Positions 12,091 to 20,621 of a stretch of DNA of 30,979 nucleotides are shown in pieces. The DNA lies in IMG/VR virus record IMGVR_UViG_3300048026_000084, positions 1-30,979 of that record; one strand, given 5' to 3'. Made by a program: the position numbers and the translations under genes. The notes beneath the pieces are model-generated. The model was given only the letters and a program-made list of their open reading frames with translations. It was not told the origin of the DNA and did no database searches. The stretch comes from a virus. Within the stretch, counting starts at the first letter, position 1; every line of letters begins with the position of its first letter.

Positions 12091-12323
12091 TATTCTTTTT
12101 CTTTTATTTCTTCATATGACCCATCTTTTAGGTCTATGTTAATCTTGCCATAAGATTCTTCTAATTTCTTTTTAGCTTCTTCTTGTTTAGAAATTTCTTC
12201 AGCGTACATATGGTTTAAGCTATGGATTTGTGTACTTAACAATCCAATATCGTGCTTAATAGCATTTAGTTTGCCTTGTAATTCTTGTAAATCTTTTAAT
12301 TCTTCTTTTGTAATTTTTGACAT
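12090..12323 (-). CDS. Small coiled-coil protein, 77 aa
   Basis: MSKITKEELKDLQELQGKLN starts a continuous helix, with LLSTQIHSLNHMYAEEISKQ and EEAKKKLEESYGKINIDLKD, ending in an acidic GSYEEIKEKE. This arrangement (helical coil ending in a YGxIxIxLxDGSY beta segment) is familiar from Bacteroidota phages, always unnamed. It lies between the tail fibre and the lysis genes. Function unknown. Confidence 0.65.
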   Translation of the reverse strand: MSKITKEELKDLQELQGKLNAIKHDIGLLSTQIHSLNHMYAEEISKQEEAKKKLEESYGKINIDLKDGSYEEIKEKE

Positions 12324-12355
12324 TTTATTAATTTTATGATTAAGATATAAATATA

Positions 12356-15300
12356 CTAATTTTTACATTTACATTCTTGTTTCAATTTGTCTACTTCTGC
12401 TTTTAGCTCTTGTATTGACTTAACTAATAATGGAACAATTTTAGAATAATCAACACCTTGCATTTCTTTACCATCTTTTTCTCCATTTACTGCTTTTGGT
12501 AAAACTTCTTGCAGTTCGTGAGCCATAACTCCAAAATCACTAACACCAGATTTTTTTAATTTATATTTATAAACAGGTATTTTAGAAACCATATCTAAAC
12601 CTGCAAAGTCTTGTAAATCTTCTTTTAGCCTATAATCAGAAGCAGATAGATATTGTGTAGTATTAGATGAACCATTAACTACAATTTGACCACAATAATT
12701 TCGTGATGCATCTCTAAAGACAATAGCACCAACATTTGTGTTTGCATCACTACCTGTACTAATATCAACTACATTTCCAGAATTTCCAGATGGTGCTTTT
12801 ATTTCTAACCTATTAGCTAATGTTGGATTATCATCTCCAATTCCTACAACCCCCCCACTTGTAATACGCATTTTTTCTGTAGCAGGAGTATTATCTACAT
12901 TTCCATTTGGTGTATTAGTCCAAAAACTTAAAGCTGTTGGAGAATTTCTTGCTGAACCATTTTCATTTACAATAGCTATTCTACCTGCATCAATAACACC
13001 TTGAGCATTAGAATTATCAAGTGTAGAAAATCCTAAATATCCATTAGAATTTTGTCCTGATACTAAAGAAGTTCTAACTGATACTAATTGTAATATAGAA
13101 TTATAACTATTATTAGTCATTTTATCAGAAAAGAATGTAGCTGTTGTAGGCTCAACTTTTGAGGTAGCTAAATTATAAGGGGGTTGTGTTGCAACTGTAA
13201 ATTTACTATTAACAATGTCTACAACACTACCTGTAGCAGAATAATTAATTCCAACATTTCCAGAACTATTTATACGCATTCTTTCTGCGTTATTACTGTA
13301 AAATGTTAAATTATTTCCAATGCTACCAATACCTTGAAGTGAATAAGTTGTGGTATTATCCATTATAGATAAATACGCAGTGCCATCCGTTGATTGAAAT
13401 TTTGCTACCTCATTAGCAGTTCCACTATCAACAAATAATCTACCTGTATTAACATCTCCTGCAAAAGTTGCGTTTCCTGAACTGTTTATTGTTAATCTTA
13501 ATGTATCAGAAGTATATAACTTAATTTCTTTTGCTTCTTGATTATTAATTAAAAAATCTCCATCTGAATCAATACCCATAACAGTTCCATCACTTGCTGT
13601 TGTTCCTGTTGTTCCATTTGTAAATTGTTGATAAACTGGTGTTGAAGCTGTTGAATTAGATAAACCTAATCTCATATTAGGAGTACCTCCGATTCCTACA
13701 TTTCCTGAACTATCTATACGCATTCTTTCTGTATTGTTAGTACCTGCTGCTGTACCTGCTGTTCTAAAAGATAAATGATTAGTAGCACCACTACTTGATG
13801 TGGTCTCATAAGAAATTGATGCTTTTACACCTGCTCCTGCTCCTGATGCGTCAGCAGAATAAAAATTAATTGCTCCATATTTATCTCCTGTTGACCAACT
13901 TGAATTATTAGTTGTACTTCCTAAAGTTATTATTGAAGTGTTTTTAACACCTTCTAAATTTAAAAGTGTATCAGGCGAATCAGTCCCAATTCCTACATTC
14001 CCTGAACCATTAACTATAAATGCAGTTCCTGCTGAATTATCAACTTGCAATATACCTGTTGTACTTGAAGCTGCATTAGTATTTTTAACGTGTAATCCTA
14101 TTTGATTAAATTCTCCTTGTTCAATATATGCTCCTTTAGTTGCTGCAGAAAAAGGTGCTAATACATCTAATTTAGCACTTGGCGTTACTCCTATTCCTAC
14201 ATCTCCTGCAAAAGTTGCACCTCCTGTATGTGTAAAGGTTATTTTAGGTGTTGTATTTGCATTATGATAAAAATTCAATAATGTACTTGCCCCTCCTGTT
14301 GCACCTATGTCCCAATAACTTGATGCACCACTATTTTCTATTACTCTTAAAGCTGAAAATAAATTTGGAGATACAATGGTTGTAAATGCGTTTAATGATG
14401 CTGCTGCTGTCGTACCAGTACCTACTAATATTTTTCCTGCAAAAGTTGCGTTTTGTGATGTGTCTAAAGTTAAAGCTAAAGTATTATTAGTTAAAAATGC
14501 TAAATTATTATTAGTTGTTGTTCTAATACTATTTTGGTCAACACTTAATGTTTGTGTTGAAGTTTGTAAAAGTAATGTTGCATCTCCAGAAGCAGGGTCG
14601 ACTGTTATTGTATTCCCTGTTACATTAACATCTCCTGTAAAAGTTGCGTCGCCAGAAGTAATTAAACCTCCTGTAATATCTAATTGTGCTTGAGGATTAG
14701 TATTACCACCAAGTCCTATATAACCATTAGAAGTTTTAGCAAATAAAACTGTACTTCCAGTTTGAAAATTATTATCAAAAGATTGAAAAAAGAATCCACC
14801 AAAAGAACCCTTTGCTTCCATTCTCCAGTTGCTATTTGTATTATCAGTATCTTCAAAATCAAGTATTGGTGTTGAATCTGAAATTGTTATGTCATCTCCA
14901 AAAGTAGATTTTCCTGTAACATCTAAAGTTCCTGCAACTAAAGTATTTCCACTTGTAGCATTTACTGTAAACTTATTTGTGTTTATTGCTAAATCGCCTG
15001 TAAAAGCAGTATTTCCACTTGAAGAAGCTACTGTAAATTTATTTGTATTTACTGCAAAGTTTCCTGTTGAACTTAAATTAGTATTTGTTGTTAATGAACC
15101 ATCTACTGTTATTGCGCTACCTGATTCAGAAACTATTGAATCTGCTATTACACTTGTTGATGACCATTTAGTTAAGTTTCCTGTTGTTCCTGTTCCGTCT
15201 ACTTGGCTATGGTCTAATTTAGTCCATTGATTGTTTGCACCTGCTATAACCCAGTCTCCGACTGTCCAGTTAGAAACACCATTTAAACTTGTAGTACCTC

Positions 15301-16864
15301 CTACACTTACAACGTAATAATGTCCTTGCGTTATAAAAGGGCTATTATCTATTGTATAGGCTTCTCCACTTAACATTATGTCAGCATCTAAAGAAAGTGT
15401 TGTATCGCTATCTACGTTTGAAACTAATGCAGTTTGACCATCTACTTGGTTAACTACTTTGTCTCCTACTGTTACTGTACTTGTGAAAGAAGCAGAACTA
15501 TCTACTAACTTGTTTGCACTTGTTGAAGTTGTTGTTCCGTTTGCAGCTTCTCCACCACCATCGCTTAATACTGGCGAATTAGTATCTGCATCCCAAGAAC
15601 CTATAAATCTTAAACCACCTGCTAATCCGTTTACTTGTGATTGTAATTTTCCAAACCCTTCAACTATTGTATCTGTAGCTAAAACAGAACTTGCAGAAGG
15701 CGAAGTTAATCCTGTTAATACTTTGCCTGTTACTGAATTGTTATCTAAAGTTACTGCACCACTTACATTATTAGTTCCGTCTACACTTGAAATAGTACCT
15801 GTTGCTTGACCTGTTAAAGATAAATCTCTTGCAGTTTGCCATTTCGTAGCTGTATCTGCGTTTCCTGTAAGGTCTCCAGTTACATCTCCTTGTACATTTC
15901 CTGTAACATTGCCTACTAAATTTGTTGAAATAGAACTTGGTAAACCTATTTGTATTTCTTGACCTGAACCAGATGTTTCAATTTCATTAGTTGTTCCTAC
16001 TACACTTAAAGTTTCAGAATTTAAAACTACTGCACCACTACCTGAATCTGTTATAAAATCTAAATCACTTGCATTGTTTAAACCTTTTACATAAGCAGTT
16101 GTCGCTACTTTTGTGGAATCATCACTTGAAGATTGTGTTGTAGCTACAGAACCATTTGGCAATGTAACCCCTGCACTTGGAAATTGTAAACTTAATCCTT
16201 GACCAGAAGCAGAAGATTCTATTTGATTTGCAGTTCCTGTTACTGCGAATGTTTGTGTGTTTAAATTAACATCGCCTGTTCCACTATCTCCAGAAAAATC
16301 TAAATCACTTGCAGCGTCTAAAGTGTCTACATAAGAAGTTGTAGCTATTTTTGTAGAATTATCTCCTGCTGTTTGTGTAATAGCATTTGAATTGTTAGGT
16401 AAATTAACACCTGTAGAATCTAAAGAAAATGTTATTGATTGACCAGAAGCTACTGTTGTTATTTCGTTTGTAGTTCCTCCTATTGCAAATATTTGTGAAT
16501 CTAAATCTATTTGACCAGAACCTGTATCGCCTGTAAAATCTAAATCCTCAATAGTAATTTGAGCAGCAACATAATCAATTATTGCAGCTGTAGTAGGAAT
16601 TGTTGTATCGTTATCATTATTACTTATACCATCTGCAGCATCTACAAATTTACTTATTGTAATGTTTTCTCCTGTATCTTTTAAAGAACCAAATTCAAGT
16701 ATTGCAGTAACTTTAAAATCTCCTGCTGTATTCATAAATATTCCACTTGCTAATCCTGTACCATCTGTAAGTTCTTTTAATGATGCAGTTAAGGCAGCAT
16801 TATCAATAGTTTTGATTAGCCCTGAATAAGTATCTGATATTCTTGTGTTAAATAGACTTGCCAT
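12356..16864 (-). CDS. Tail fibre/spike with S74 intramolecular chaperone
   Basis: 1502 aa, the longest gene. The N-terminus (1-106) attaches to the tail. Residues 107-312 are 80-residue tandem repeats with DLDF, GTTNEI and STKxATTxYV blocks. The middle (about 560-1380) repeats SGNTxFTGD, NVGIG, ERMRIDSSGN blocks typical of beta-helical trimeric fibres. The C-terminus (1409-1502) is a peptidase S74/endosialidase chaperone: S1409-D1410 in SASDYRLKEDL is the expected self-cleavage dyad, followed by PVYKYKLKKSG, DFGVMAHELQEVLP and a C-terminal coiled coil. The chaperone trimerises the fibre then cuts itself off. It should set host specificity. Confidence 0.9.
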   Translation of the reverse strand: MASLFNTRISDTYSGLIKTIDNAALTASLKELTDGTGLASGIFMNTAGDFKVTAILEFGSLKDTGENITISKFVDAADGISNNDNDTTIPTTAAIIDYVAAQITIEDLDFTGDTGSGQIDLDSQIFAIGGTTNEITTVASGQSITFSLDSTGVNLPNNSNAITQTAGDNSTKIATTSYVDTLDAASDLDFSGDSGTGDVNLNTQTFAVTGTANQIESSASGQGLSLQFPSAGVTLPNGSVATTQSSSDDSTKVATTAYVKGLNNASDLDFITDSGSGAVVLNSETLSVVGTTNEIETSGSGQEIQIGLPSSISTNLVGNVTGNVQGDVTGDLTGNADTATKWQTARDLSLTGQATGTISSVDGTNNVSGAVTLDNNSVTGKVLTGLTSPSASSVLATDTIVEGFGKLQSQVNGLAGGLRFIGSWDADTNSPVLSDGGGEAANGTTTSTSANKLVDSSASFTSTVTVGDKVVNQVDGQTALVSNVDSDTTLSLDADIMLSGEAYTIDNSPFITQGHYYVVSVGGTTSLNGVSNWTVGDWVIAGANNQWTKLDHSQVDGTGTTGNLTKWSSTSVIADSIVSESGSAITVDGSLTTNTNLSSTGNFAVNTNKFTVASSSGNTAFTGDLAINTNKFTVNATSGNTLVAGTLDVTGKSTFGDDITISDSTPILDFEDTDNTNSNWRMEAKGSFGGFFFQSFDNNFQTGSTVLFAKTSNGYIGLGGNTNPQAQLDITGGLITSGDATFTGDVNVTGNTITVDPASGDATLLLQTSTQTLSVDQNSIRTTTNNNLAFLTNNTLALTLDTSQNATFAGKILVGTGTTAAASLNAFTTIVSPNLFSALRVIENSGASSYWDIGATGGASTLLNFYHNANTTPKITFTHTGGATFAGDVGIGVTPSAKLDVLAPFSAATKGAYIEQGEFNQIGLHVKNTNAASSTTGILQVDNSAGTAFIVNGSGNVGIGTDSPDTLLNLEGVKNTSIITLGSTTNNSSWSTGDKYGAINFYSADASGAGAGVKASISYETTSSSGATNHLSFRTAGTAAGTNNTERMRIDSSGNVGIGGTPNMRLGLSNSTASTPVYQQFTNGTTGTTASDGTVMGIDSDGDFLINNQEAKEIKLYTSDTLRLTINSSGNATFAGDVNTGRLFVDSGTANEVAKFQSTDGTAYLSIMDNTTTYSLQGIGSIGNNLTFYSNNAERMRINSSGNVGINYSATGSVVDIVNSKFTVATQPPYNLATSKVEPTTATFFSDKMTNNSYNSILQLVSVRTSLVSGQNSNGYLGFSTLDNSNAQGVIDAGRIAIVNENGSARNSPTALSFWTNTPNGNVDNTPATEKMRITSGGVVGIGDDNPTLANRLEIKAPSGNSGNVVDISTGSDANTNVGAIVFRDASRNYCGQIVVNGSSNTTQYLSASDYRLKEDLQDFAGLDMVSKIPVYKYKLKKSGVSDFGVMAHELQEVLPKAVNGEKDGKEMQGVDYSKIVPLLVKSIQELKAEVDKLKQECKCKN
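15929..16546 (-). repeat. 80-residue tandem repeats in the tail fibre
   Basis: Three units begin at DLDF (residues 107, 187, 267), exactly 80 residues (240 bp) apart; the third is shorter. Each carries GSG/GTG, a T-N-x-I-E/T segment, ASGQ or GSGQ and, in the first two, an N-S-T-K-x-A-T-T-x-Y-V end. DNA identity is lower than protein similarity, so the duplication is old. Confidence 0.8.
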
Positions 16865-16940
16865 ATTTTTTATTTTTTTCTTGTTTCTTTAAAAACGTTT
16901 TTAGTTTTTCTATATTCTTTTGTTTTGGTTTATATCTCAT
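16848..16940 (-). CDS. Possible lysine-rich mini-protein, 30 aa
   Basis: ATG 16940 overlaps the stop of the connector gene as ATGA. The product MRYKPKQKNIEKLKTFLKKQ followed by EKNKKYGKSI is very basic and helical. It runs 17 nt into the tail fibre gene. Its value may be mainly to carry ribosomes to the fibre start (translational coupling). The coding evidence is position and bias only. Confidence 0.4.
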   Translation of the reverse strand: MRYKPKQKNIEKLKTFLKKQEKNKKYGKSI

Positions 16941-17449
16941 AATACCCAGCCATTAAATAAAGCGTCATAATCTGGATATATATCGTCATTTGTATTACTT
17001 GTATATTCAGGATAATCTGATTGGTTAAATGACATAAAATCTATGAAACGTCTTGAGTAATATTCCATAAATTCTCGTGCTTTGTCAACTAAATAATCTA
17101 CTTCATTTTTACTTACTGTTTCGCTTGTTTCTGACCTATGCTTAAACACACCACCATTTTTAATAGAATAAGCTGCAAAAGGAATATAATATACTTGTGC
17201 TGCCCAAATTAACATTGGCTGTAAATGTGTGTTAAGTAATGTTTTGTATTTAGCGTTAGCTACGTCATCAATTTCGCCATTAGCTATTAATGTTGATATT
17301 TTATTATATAAATCTGTTCCTGTATAGTTTTGTATATCTATTTCTTGAGCTACTTTAATAAACTGTATAAATTTATCAGTATCTACATTCCCATCTAAAA
17401 TGGAATTTCTTACAAGGTCAGTTCTATTTATAAATAATGCTGTTGCCAT
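16937..17449 (-). CDS. Probable head-tail connector/adaptor protein, 170 aa
   Basis: Sequence features: LVRNSILDGNVDTDKFIQFI (residues 12-31), AQEIDIQNYTGTDLYNKIS (34-52), LQPMLIWAAQVYYIPFAAY, GGVFKHRSETSETVSKNEVD and a tail FNQSDYPEYTSNTNDDIYPD. This is a helical family (DUF6712-like, from memory) found beside portals in Bacteroidota phages, with the size and helix content of gp6-like adaptors. It directly follows the portal gene (6-nt gap), which supports a neck role. Function inferred. Confidence 0.65.
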   Translation of the reverse strand: MATALFINRTDLVRNSILDGNVDTDKFIQFIKVAQEIDIQNYTGTDLYNKISTLIANGEIDDVANAKYKTLLNTHLQPMLIWAAQVYYIPFAAYSIKNGGVFKHRSETSETVSKNEVDYLVDKAREFMEYYSRRFIDFMSFNQSDYPEYTSNTNDDIYPDYDALFNGWVL

Positions 17450-17455
17450 AATTTT

Positions 17456-19495
17456 CTATTTTGGGTATGCTCCTCTATTAGGCATATTAATTGGTGCTAT
17501 TTCTGATTGTTTAGTTCCTCTTGGATTTTTAATATACGTTTTAGGTATTGTTCTTGTTTTCTTGTAATCGATTAAATCTTTAGAAGGTTTTGTATTTTTC
17601 TTTAAACGATATAGTTGACGCATCCATTTATGTCTACAATATATCCCACCTTTGAATTTAAATAAATCATAAGGTTTTTTGTTATGTCCTAATTCTCTAT
17701 TCACACCATCTCTTGACGCTTTATCAATATCTTCAAGTCTATATACAATTCCACTTTTAGATAAACGCATCATATTCTCGCAAAAATCTCTTGTAGAATT
17801 ACTTGGTTTTTTAGAACCTACTGCATATTTATATCTAATTTTATAATTTTTAGAATCTAAATAACTAAAGCCATCTGGTTTAGCACTTATTTCGTCTTTT
17901 AGTTGTTGGAATAAACTCTTTTTTTCATCAATACAAATGTTAGCCCAGTCTTCATCGCTTATTTCAGAACCTTCTTGTAATTCATCTACAAGTTCCCATT
18001 CTTCATTTATTACTTCTCCTTTTAAGTTTTCTAAAATAACATCTCCAAGTTCACTTGACATTTTAATAGGAATACAATTAGGTACTAAACGACCACCTTT
18101 TACTTTCATTCCGTATTGTTCGTAACCAGTTTCACAAGGTTTCTTTAAATCTATTTCATCGTGTGATTCACAAGGCATATACCATACTTTATCTCCTTCT
18201 TTGTGTTCGTGATGACCAGAACATCCCATTTTTTTTGCTTGTTCTTCTGCTTCTTCTTTAGTTTCGTAAACTTCGTAACCGTCTACTTCTTTTAATTCAA
18301 CAGACATTTTAACTCCTGTTTCTTCTTCTATATCTTCATCACTTTGTACACTTCTATCAACATCTGTAAATTCTAATGGCTGTAACGTAATAAAGTATAG
18401 GTTTAAGGCAATATTATTGTAAGCAAGTATAGTATCAAAGCAATCTATTAAAAGTTCCTGAAATGGTCTTATAACAGTATTATCCATAAGTAAGGAAGCA
18501 GTTTTTATTTCATCTGCATTATTTCCTAATCCTGTATTGTCTTTTATACCTAATAACATAGGACTAACAACTCTATGGGCTACTAATACTTTACTTTGTG
18601 ATTCATCACTTAAAAATTGATATTGGTTATGTGCATCACTTAATTGAACTGGTGTTATTTCAGCTTGTGCGTCTTTGTTGTCGTTGAAACTTAAAATAAA
18701 TTTACCTGCATTAGAACTACCTGAAAACTTTTGTGCTATTCTTGCTTCTATAAGTTCTCTTTCTTGTGGATTAGGTGTTCCGTTGTTAAAGTTAATTAAC
18801 ATTGAAGGACTTAAACCATTCATTATGTTGTTTAGGTGGTAATTAGAAATTTCTTCTTCTAATTCAGCATATTGAATACCTCCTTGATAATCTACAGGTG
18901 CGTAATAATAAAAACCAGACTTGTAAGGTTTTATGTAATATATTTCTATATTTTCTTTTGACATCCCATAAGCTGGTATTCTTAACGGCTTGTCGCTTGG
19001 TTTTAATTTAGCCCAGTCTTTGAAATAATAGTAAGCAGGTATATCTCCATCTTCATTACATTTTTCTGCTCTTAATGTTTCTACTGGTATGTGTTCTATT
19101 TGTGCAATCTTATTTCTGTCTTTAGAATAAATTATTTGCATAGCACATTGACCCATAAGTTTAAGGTCATAACTTAATTTTCTAACTACATCTTTTTTTA
19201 GAAGCGTAATCATTTCAGCGTATTGTTCTGGCTTTCTATTTGAATCTGTAGCTCCTAAACCTTTCCCATAAATTTGTTGGCTAATACCATTAATACAAGC
19301 GTTGTTTGTAGGACTTCCATTGTATCTGTCTATTAAAAATTGAAAGTAATTATTGTCATCGCCATAAGCTATCCAATCTTGATTAGGTACTTCAACAATT
19401 TCTGGACTTGTATAAGTACTTAAATTTACAAAACTTACTTCTGATTTAGACCCTCTAACAAATTGACCTAAACTATTTCTTTTTCTTTTTTTCAT
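17456..19495 (-). CDS. Portal protein with modular C-terminal extension
   Basis: 679 aa, far longer than a usual portal of 400-500. Residues 1-385 resemble PBSX-type portals: WIAYGDDNNYFQFLIDRYNG (41-60), HIPVETLRAEK (135-145), LSPSMLINFNNGTPNPQERE (228-247), VLVAHRVVSPMLLGI (303-317) and a FQELLIDCFDTIL helix. Residues 395-679 are non-portal modules: MGCSGHHEHKEG...VWYMPCESH (423-445), CETGYEQYGMKVKGGRLVPN (454-473), an acidic EWELVDELQEGSEISDEDW (499-517) and RDFCENMMRLSKSG...GGIYCRHKWMRQLY (569-629). These occur in other phages attached to head proteases. The portal forms the dodecameric DNA gate; the role of the extension is unknown. Confidence 0.85.
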   Translation of the reverse strand: MKKRKRNSLGQFVRGSKSEVSFVNLSTYTSPEIVEVPNQDWIAYGDDNNYFQFLIDRYNGSPTNNACINGISQQIYGKGLGATDSNRKPEQYAEMITLLKKDVVRKLSYDLKLMGQCAMQIIYSKDRNKIAQIEHIPVETLRAEKCNEDGDIPAYYYFKDWAKLKPSDKPLRIPAYGMSKENIEIYYIKPYKSGFYYYAPVDYQGGIQYAELEEEISNYHLNNIMNGLSPSMLINFNNGTPNPQERELIEARIAQKFSGSSNAGKFILSFNDNKDAQAEITPVQLSDAHNQYQFLSDESQSKVLVAHRVVSPMLLGIKDNTGLGNNADEIKTASLLMDNTVIRPFQELLIDCFDTILAYNNIALNLYFITLQPLEFTDVDRSVQSDEDIEEETGVKMSVELKEVDGYEVYETKEEAEEQAKKMGCSGHHEHKEGDKVWYMPCESHDEIDLKKPCETGYEQYGMKVKGGRLVPNCIPIKMSSELGDVILENLKGEVINEEWELVDELQEGSEISDEDWANICIDEKKSLFQQLKDEISAKPDGFSYLDSKNYKIRYKYAVGSKKPSNSTRDFCENMMRLSKSGIVYRLEDIDKASRDGVNRELGHNKKPYDLFKFKGGIYCRHKWMRQLYRLKKNTKPSKDLIDYKKTRTIPKTYIKNPRGTKQSEIAPINMPNRGAYPK

Positions 19496-19920
19496 ATTAC
19501 AATGTAATCATTATTATAAGAATTGTCTGTTATGTATTGACCTTGATTTATGTCATAATATAAATTATCCATTTGGTCTATTTCTTGGTCTGTACAGAAA
19601 ATCCTGTCTTTAAATATATCTACAATGTTTGTTGTATCTACATTCCAAAATTCATTATATAATTCCCAAAGAAAATAATTAGTATTCCAAAAGTTTGGGT
19701 CTGTATATAATTCTAAATCGTAAAAATGACCTTCAACAAGTACAGGACTAAACGCTTGTGAAAATGTTAAATAATTTCCAGATGTTATAGCTCCTGTAAC
19801 TTCATATATTTGTTTGACGTTTGTACTATCGTCTCTTATAGATAAAGTAAATTCGCTTCCGTAAACTCTTGGAATTACCTTAAAGTCTTGAGCCGATGTA
19901 ATAGTCTTTAATACAATCAT
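19492..19920 (-). CDS. Conserved virion-module protein, 142 aa
   Basis: All-beta N-terminal half (DFKVIPRVYGSEFTLSIRDD, YEVTGAITSGNYLTFSQAF) resembling an immunoglobulin-like or beta-sandwich domain, followed by an aromatic LYTDPNFWNTNYFLWELYNE and an acidic, tyrosine-rich end (DQMDNLYYDINQGQYITDNS). Many marine flavobacterial phages carry similar genes next to portals. It starts right after a phage-type promoter (19925-19953) and a terminator, and overlaps the portal start by 4 nt, so it heads the portal transcript. Function unknown. Confidence 0.6.
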   Translation of the reverse strand: MIVLKTITSAQDFKVIPRVYGSEFTLSIRDDSTNVKQIYEVTGAITSGNYLTFSQAFSPVLVEGHFYDLELYTDPNFWNTNYFLWELYNEFWNVDTTNIVDIFKDRIFCTDQEIDQMDNLYYDINQGQYITDNSYNNDYIVI

Positions 19921-19924
19921 TTTA

Positions 19925-19953
19925 TATATAACGTAATAAATAACTTATTTTGT
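19925..19953 (-). promoter_or_regulatory. Phage late-promoter motif, site D (portal operon)
   Basis: The minus-strand core ACGTTATATA is at 19925-19934; 13 nt upstream lies ACAAAA (19948-19953). The core ends 4 nt before ATG 19920. It directly follows the terminator at 19968-19994, the expected terminator-promoter order. Confidence 0.7.
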
Positions 19954-19967
19954 GAAAACATTAATGC

Positions 19968-19994
19968 AAAAAAAAAGCACCCCAAAGGATGCTC
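19968..19994 (-). terminator. Intrinsic terminator after the tail tube gene
   Basis: On the minus strand AGCATCC-TTTG-GGGTGCT forms a 7-bp stem (one G-U), followed by nine T. It lies 22 nt past the tail tube stop and just before promoter site D. Confidence 0.85.
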
Positions 19995-20015
19995 TTAATT
20001 TAATATCAATAAATA

Positions 20016-20543
20016 TTAGTTAACTGGTATTTGTTCTGCATCAGCAGTAATTAATCCTGAATCTAAAAAGTAAGGAGCTAATTCTTCTTGACCTTCCATT
20101 ACTAAAGTGAATCCTGATAAATCTCCTGCAGCAGCTCCAGTAACTACTGTTCCTGAAACAAACTCCATTCCGTTTTCAAGTCCACATAAGAATTGATTTC
20201 CATAATAATCTTCAACACAAACATAAGGTCTTGCAACTGCAATCTGTTGTAATTCTGCTTGAGTTTTAGCATCAAGGAATGTTAGTGTTAAATTTAATGT
20301 TTGTGTATAAAAAGTAGTTCCATTTTCTCTTGAACTTGTTACAGTAGTTTCAAGTGAAGAATTTCCTTTTACGTCAAATTGATACCAGTTAGGCTGTGTT
20401 CCTGCAATAGTTGTTACTTGCTTTGTAGTCGAATCTACAGTAACGCCAGTAATACCACCGAAGTCTCCAAACCAAACTGTTTTTATGCCACCGAAGGCAC
20501 TTTTACAAGGTAATTTTCTCCCTGTGTTTAATGTACAAGCCAT
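20016..20543 (-). CDS. Probable major tail (tube) protein
   Basis: 175 aa. MACTLNTGRKLPCKSAFGGI, VWFGDFGGITGVTVDSTTKQ, WYQFDVKGNSSLETTVTSSR, ENGTTFYTQTLNLTLTFLDA, RPYVCVEDYYGNQFLCGLEN and AAAGDLSGFTLVMEGQEE define a mostly beta protein widespread in Bacteroidota phages. A tube-like fold (strands plus one helix, KTQAELQQIAV) and its own terminator on both sides suggest high expression, as for a major structural subunit. Homologues are usually labelled structural or tail protein; the tube assignment is my inference. It follows the capsid gene. Confidence 0.6.
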   Translation of the reverse strand: MACTLNTGRKLPCKSAFGGIKTVWFGDFGGITGVTVDSTTKQVTTIAGTQPNWYQFDVKGNSSLETTVTSSRENGTTFYTQTLNLTLTFLDAKTQAELQQIAVARPYVCVEDYYGNQFLCGLENGMEFVSGTVVTGAAAGDLSGFTLVMEGQEELAPYFLDSGLITADAEQIPVN

Positions 20544-20562
20544 AGTTTATATTTTATTTTAT

Positions 20563-20597
20563 AAAAAAAGGGTAAGTAAGCATATACCCACCTACCC
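20563..20597 (-). terminator. Intrinsic terminator after the capsid gene
   Basis: On the minus strand GGGTAGGTGG-GTATATGC-TTACTTACCC pairs over 10 bp with three G-U pairs, followed by seven T. It lies between the capsid stop and tail tube start and may lower read-through to set the capsid:tube ratio. Confidence 0.75.
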
Positions 20598-20621
20598 TTT
20601 ATTTTTGGTTAATTTAATTTA

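Noticed and set aside
14376-15809. Several plus-strand open frames of 100-133 codons opposite the tail fibre gene
   Set aside because: They are mirror shadows of the low-complexity Thr/Ser/Gly-rich fibre sequence. They have no leaders, no domain similarity and are fully antisense to a strong gene.
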